DNA of 7,317 nt from Cyanobacteria bacterium OH_PDB_112 (GTDB taxonomy: Bacteria; Cyanobacteriota; Vampirovibrionia; Gastranaerophilales; CAJFVJ01), in contig JAEWLZ010000290.1 in the NCBI GenBank assembly GCA_023457295.1, positions 1-7,317 on the forward strand. The letters are read 5' to 3'. Both the position numbers and the translations under genes were made by a program. Under the pieces are notes generated by a model. The model was given only the letters and a program-made list of their open reading frames with translations. It did not search any database and was not told the DNA's origin. This document shows positions 4,768 to 7,317 of the stretch, one piece after another; positions within the stretch are counted from its first letter, which is position 1; each line of letters begins with the position of its first letter.

Positions 4768-5091
4768 ATGAAAATCATTTTATCTACCACTCCAAATTTA
4801 CAGGAAGCCGAAAAAATCGCAAAAAGCCTTGTGGAAAAGCATCTTGCGGCATGTGTAAATATCGTTCCGCAAATTGTTTCCTGTTATGAATGGGAGGGGG
4901 AAATCCAAAACGACAATGAAGCTCTAATGATAATAAAAACATCAAAAGAAAAGGCGGAAAAGGTAGAAAAAGAAATTTTAAATTTGCATTCCTACACTCT
5001 TCCCGAAATAATATTTTTGGAACCTACAGGTGGTTATCAAGATTATAAAAACTGGGTTTTAAAACAAGTGACCTCATGTTGCGACATGTAA
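4768..5091 (+). CDS. cutA: CutA divalent-cation tolerance protein
   Basis: Small trimeric protein of the CutA1 family, linked in E. coli to tolerance of copper and other divalent metals; its exact molecular role is unsettled. The 107 residues match the usual length. Family landmarks in order: N-terminal strand and helix ending LAACVNIVP (27-34), S-x-YEWEGEI (38-46), EALMIIKTS (51-59), and HSYTLPEII (74-82) with a final Y..WV (93-97). No signal peptide is present, so it is cytosolic here. AAGGA sits seven bases before the ATG. A short tail TSCCDM adds a Cys pair, which might bind metal, though this is speculative. The 85-base gap after it holds no clear terminator. Confidence 0.95.
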   Translation: MKIILSTTPNLQEAEKIAKSLVEKHLAACVNIVPQIVSCYEWEGEIQNDNEALMIIKTSKEKAEKVEKEILNLHSYTLPEIIFLEPTGGYQDYKNWVLKQVTSCCDM

Positions 5092-5176
5092 AGAAAAGCC
5101 GTTATTTTTTAAATTCTTAGCAATTTTTGAACTTGAGGCACTTATTATAAATAACTATTAAAAATGGTATTTTGAA

Positions 5177-5929
5177 ATGTCAGTGAATATTAGCACACCA
5201 GTAAATACACGGAACTCTTATTGCCAAGCAAAAGAGAAAGGCTCTGCGTATCCTTGTTTTGGCGTGAATCAACCCGACAATTCCACTCCTAATGCAGGAC
5301 TGAAAGCAGCCTCACTTTTATTTTCCATGGGCGGGGTTTCCCTTGCAATGCTGAACATAGCAAAATGCCAAAAAATAAAGCTTTTTGAAACAAAAAAAAT
5401 TTCTGACATATTCAAAAACATTTTTAAACTAAAGTATGAGGGAGCAGAAATCATAAAAATGGCAGTAGGCTCTATTTTAGGGGGATTAACAGCAGGTTTG
5501 TTGTTTGACAAAGAGCACAGCAAATCAAAATTTATGGAAGCATCCCAACAAATGGTGGGAAATATCCTTATTCCAATAGGTCTTGTAACCTTAACAGCAA
5601 AACAACTCAACAAAAATGAAAAAATTCTGTTTAAAAAAATGAATGAAAAAACCAAAGGAATTCTTAAAGGCGTTGGAACACTTACATCTCTTGCTATAGG
5701 AGTAGTTGCCGGAAATTTTGCCGCAAATGAAATAAATGATGTTGTTTTTAACAAAAAAGAAAAAAGAACTATTCAATTGGGAGACTTTTCTGCGCACCTA
5801 GATGATATTTGTCTTGTATCAATACTCGTTGCTCCCGAAAACAAAATAGCTCAAAAAATCGGCAGGCTAATTCCTTTGGCATTATTGGTTTCAGGCTATG
5901 AAACAGGTACTGATAAAACAAAGATTTAA
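5177..5929 (+). CDS. Hypothetical multi-pass membrane protein, lineage-type
   Basis: A 250-residue protein of no family I recognise. The polar N-terminus (1-40) contains CFGVN (27-31), resembling the short 'SFG.N' motif that I associate with unknown proteins of gut Vampirovibrionota. Hydrophobic, Gly/Ala-rich stretches follow at about 42-62, 93-111, 127-142, 164-184, 208-222 and 229-243, suggesting four to six membrane segments with basic loops between (KKNIFKLK-type, KKMNEKTKG, NKKEKR). No catalytic motif is visible. No Shine-Dalgarno precedes the ATG. A weak promoter (TTGAGG 5133-5138, TATTAA 5156-5161) would leave a very short leader, so the start is less certain than most. The next gene begins three bases after the stop, so the two are probably co-expressed and may act together. 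Confidence 0.7.
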   Translation: MSVNISTPVNTRNSYCQAKEKGSAYPCFGVNQPDNSTPNAGLKAASLLFSMGGVSLAMLNIAKCQKIKLFETKKISDIFKNIFKLKYEGAEIIKMAVGSILGGLTAGLLFDKEHSKSKFMEASQQMVGNILIPIGLVTLTAKQLNKNEKILFKKMNEKTKGILKGVGTLTSLAIGVVAGNFAANEINDVVFNKKEKRTIQLGDFSAHLDDICLVSILVAPENKIAQKIGRLIPLALLVSGYETGTDKTKI

Positions 5930-5932
5930 AAT

Positions 5933-7285
5933 ATGAATGCCCTAAATTTTCAAAATATCAAATATATTTATCCAACAAAACTTCAAAAAAAAGAATGTTT
6001 TTTATCCTGTAAAAAACCATTAGAAAATTCTGCTATAATAAGGGAAGGCAGACTCCCTAATATAGCATTCAAAGGGAATTATATGATAGAAATCAACAAT
6101 AATCAGGATAGAAACAAAATTTGGACAAAAAAATTCGATGAAGCCTTTCAATCAAAAGACGGCAAAGAATTTTTAAAATTTGTCAATGAAAAAACACGGC
6201 TAAAACCTCTTTTTGACCCTATTGAAGAAGCTGACATTATTGAAACAAAAGTATTAAATAATTTTGAAAATGCAGATTTTCCAGTTGAAAAAGCTGTTTT
6301 AACAGCAATATCAAAAAATAACAATATAAATGTAACCGCAGTAAAAAACGGGCATATTCAAATAAATGCTACTTATTCGGGAGATTTATTTATAACAAGA
6401 GAAGATCTTGATAAGGAAAAAAATATTGATACTATAAATAAAGACATTATCGCCGACGGAGCAAGGGGGTTCGACCCTTTTGACCAAGAAGACTGGGAAA
6501 AAGTTATCGGCAAAAAATGGCCGACTGCAGAAAACACAAGAGATAATAATGGTGTTGCAAAAATTTCTGTTGATAAAAACGGCAAAAAAGCTTTATTCCT
6601 TGATACAAAAGATTCCATAACAGATTCTTACGGAACAAAACCTCGCGCCATAACAATACTAGACAGCGAAAACGATTCTGTTATTTTAGCTTTTCAGCAA
6701 GAAAATCAAAACCCGGATATAAAATTTGCGGCATGGTCTATTTTGCCTTTTAAAATAAGGGATGGTAAAAAAACTCTTACGATTTTCCCCGCTGATAAAA
6801 AAATTGTAAAAAACTTTAAAAACAAAGCTGATGAAACTTTTCGAGATATAAGATTAAATCCAAAAATAAATATTAATGATGACAAATTCTTTGTTATGGA
6901 TGTTTCAAAGCCTTCAAATAAAACCGAATATATAGATCCTTACGCGGATTGGTGTGTTTTTGCGACAGAAGGAGATGAGACTATTTGTCTTGTAAGAAGC
7001 TGCTACAAAGATCGTACTGATAACAAACAATTTAAAATATTTTCAGGACAAGAAGACCTCGGAGGAACAAAATACACAGAACTCGAGTTTATTGGTCCAA
7101 AAGTTTCTAAAGGACAAAAAAGTACTCTTGTGTACAGGATTGATTTTATATCTTTAAAAAAATTGAACATAGAACCTTTAACCGCTGAAAATATGGATGA
7201 AAATATCAAAAAAATAGGTGAAACTATTGGTCAAAAAATCAACCAAAGAATAGCGGAAGCTCCTTTAACGATGGCTCAAATTTAA
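5933..7285 (+). CDS. Large hypothetical protein, possible mutarotase-like beta-sandwich
   Basis: A 450-residue protein with no firm family. Residues 43-49 (NIAFKGN) carry the short motif also seen, as a variant, in the preceding gene. Residues about 130-155 and 205-405 are rich in predicted beta strand. VILAFQQENQNPDIKFAAWSI and LPFKIRDGKKTLTIFP (about 250-286), and a later YTELEFIGPKV (381-391), resemble galactose-mutarotase-like sugar-binding folds such as DUF4380 proteins. This is an impression, not a match I can prove. The end (about 418-440) looks helical. No signal peptide or membrane helix is evident. The gene follows the membrane protein by three bases and lacks a good Shine-Dalgarno at its first ATG. 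A second start at codon 51 (6083) has AAAGGG six bases upstream plus an internal extended -10, so a 400-residue product is possible. Confidence 0.72.
   Translation: MNALNFQNIKYIYPTKLQKKECFLSCKKPLENSAIIREGRLPNIAFKGNYMIEINNNQDRNKIWTKKFDEAFQSKDGKEFLKFVNEKTRLKPLFDPIEEADIIETKVLNNFENADFPVEKAVLTAISKNNNINVTAVKNGHIQINATYSGDLFITREDLDKEKNIDTINKDIIADGARGFDPFDQEDWEKVIGKKWPTAENTRDNNGVAKISVDKNGKKALFLDTKDSITDSYGTKPRAITILDSENDSVILAFQQENQNPDIKFAAWSILPFKIRDGKKTLTIFPADKKIVKNFKNKADETFRDIRLNPKININDDKFFVMDVSKPSNKTEYIDPYADWCVFATEGDETICLVRSCYKDRTDNKQFKIFSGQEDLGGTKYTELEFIGPKVSKGQKSTLVYRIDFISLKKLNIEPLTAENMDENIKKIGETIGQKINQRIAEAPLTMAQI
6031..6039 (+). promoter_or_regulatory. Internal extended -10 near the start of the 450-residue gene
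   Basis: TGCTATAAT is a perfect TGnTATAAT. Transcription would start near 6046, about 37 bases before an in-frame ATG (6083) that has AAAGGG (6071-6076) six bases upstream. Together these could drive a shorter product lacking the N-terminal 50 residues. In AT-rich DNA such a match may be chance. Confidence 0.3.
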
Positions 7286-7317
7286 TTCATTTTAACTTGA
7301 GTTACAACTCCGTGTAC
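7282..7317 (-). CDS. Possible C-terminal end of a convergent gene
   Basis: On the minus strand one frame is open from the window edge and encodes VHGVVTQVKMN before a TAA at 7284-7282. Its stop would overlap the plus-strand stop at 7283-7285 in a shared TTAA, exactly as oppF and the carbonic anhydrase gene do at 4026-4029. The peptide is protein-like, but eleven codons cannot identify a family. A second minus frame also stays open until a TAA (7293-7291), so this is tentative. Confidence 0.33.
   Translation of the reverse strand, partial: VHGVVTQVKMN

Noticed and set aside
5075..5088. CATGT-TGCG-ACATG hairpin at the end of cutA as a terminator
   Set aside because: Only a 5-bp stem, inside the last codons and followed by A-rich rather than T-rich sequence.
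5269..5754. Minus-strand 161-codon frame
   Set aside because: It lies entirely opposite the membrane-protein gene, whose start and spacing to the next gene are more credible; no ribosome-binding site is seen.

Overview
The window is low in GC and gene-dense. It comes from a Gram-negative-type bacterium: it has an ExbD/TolR proton-channel partner and a signal-peptide-bearing carbonic anhydrase. Two adjacent hypothetical proteins carry a short N-terminal 'FG.N / AFKGN' motif. I associate that motif with unknown proteins of gut Vampirovibrionota (Candidatus Gastranaerophilales, formerly Melainabacteria). The lineage call is an inference from protein style and base composition; no marker gene proves it.

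Layout. 1-441 (+): the tail of a probable exbB/tolQ and a complete exbD/tolR. 447-716 (-): a small cupin. 810-1634 (-): a GTG-started protein with a JAMM/JAB metalloprotease-like core of the type found in phage head and toxin proteins. 1635-1860: a divergent intergenic region with a perfect 7+7 dyad. 1861-2400 (+): an Ogt-type O6-alkylguanine-DNA alkyltransferase. 2473-2630 (-): tRNA-Leu(CAA) with its own promoter and terminator. 2641-3063: a non-coding, structured stretch with a 21-bp direct repeat and a candidate minus-strand small gene. 3064-4029 (+): an OppF/DppF-type peptide-transport ATPase, probably on a leaderless mRNA. 4026-4700 (-): an exported beta-carbonic anhydrase. 4768-5091 (+): CutA. 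5177-7285 (+): a two-gene unit of unrecognised proteins, one multi-pass membrane and one large with a mutarotase-like beta-sandwich look. 7282-7317 (-): the possible end of a convergent gene.

The genes do not form one pathway. Most are single-gene units with their own promoters, packed with overlapping or nearly touching 3' ends. The only clear operons are exbB-exbD and the 5177-7285 pair. Three start codons were set from ribosome-binding sites: GTG at 1634, ATG at 1861 and ATG at 4700.

The most interesting regions are: (i) the possible small minus-strand transcription unit at 2819-3034, with a 27-codon TTG-started ORF whose Shine-Dalgarno sits in a hairpin; (ii) the structured repeat beside the tRNA; (iii) the stand-alone JAMM protein; (iv) the lineage-tagged pair at the right end. 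I see no CRISPR array, integrase, transposase or defence cassette.
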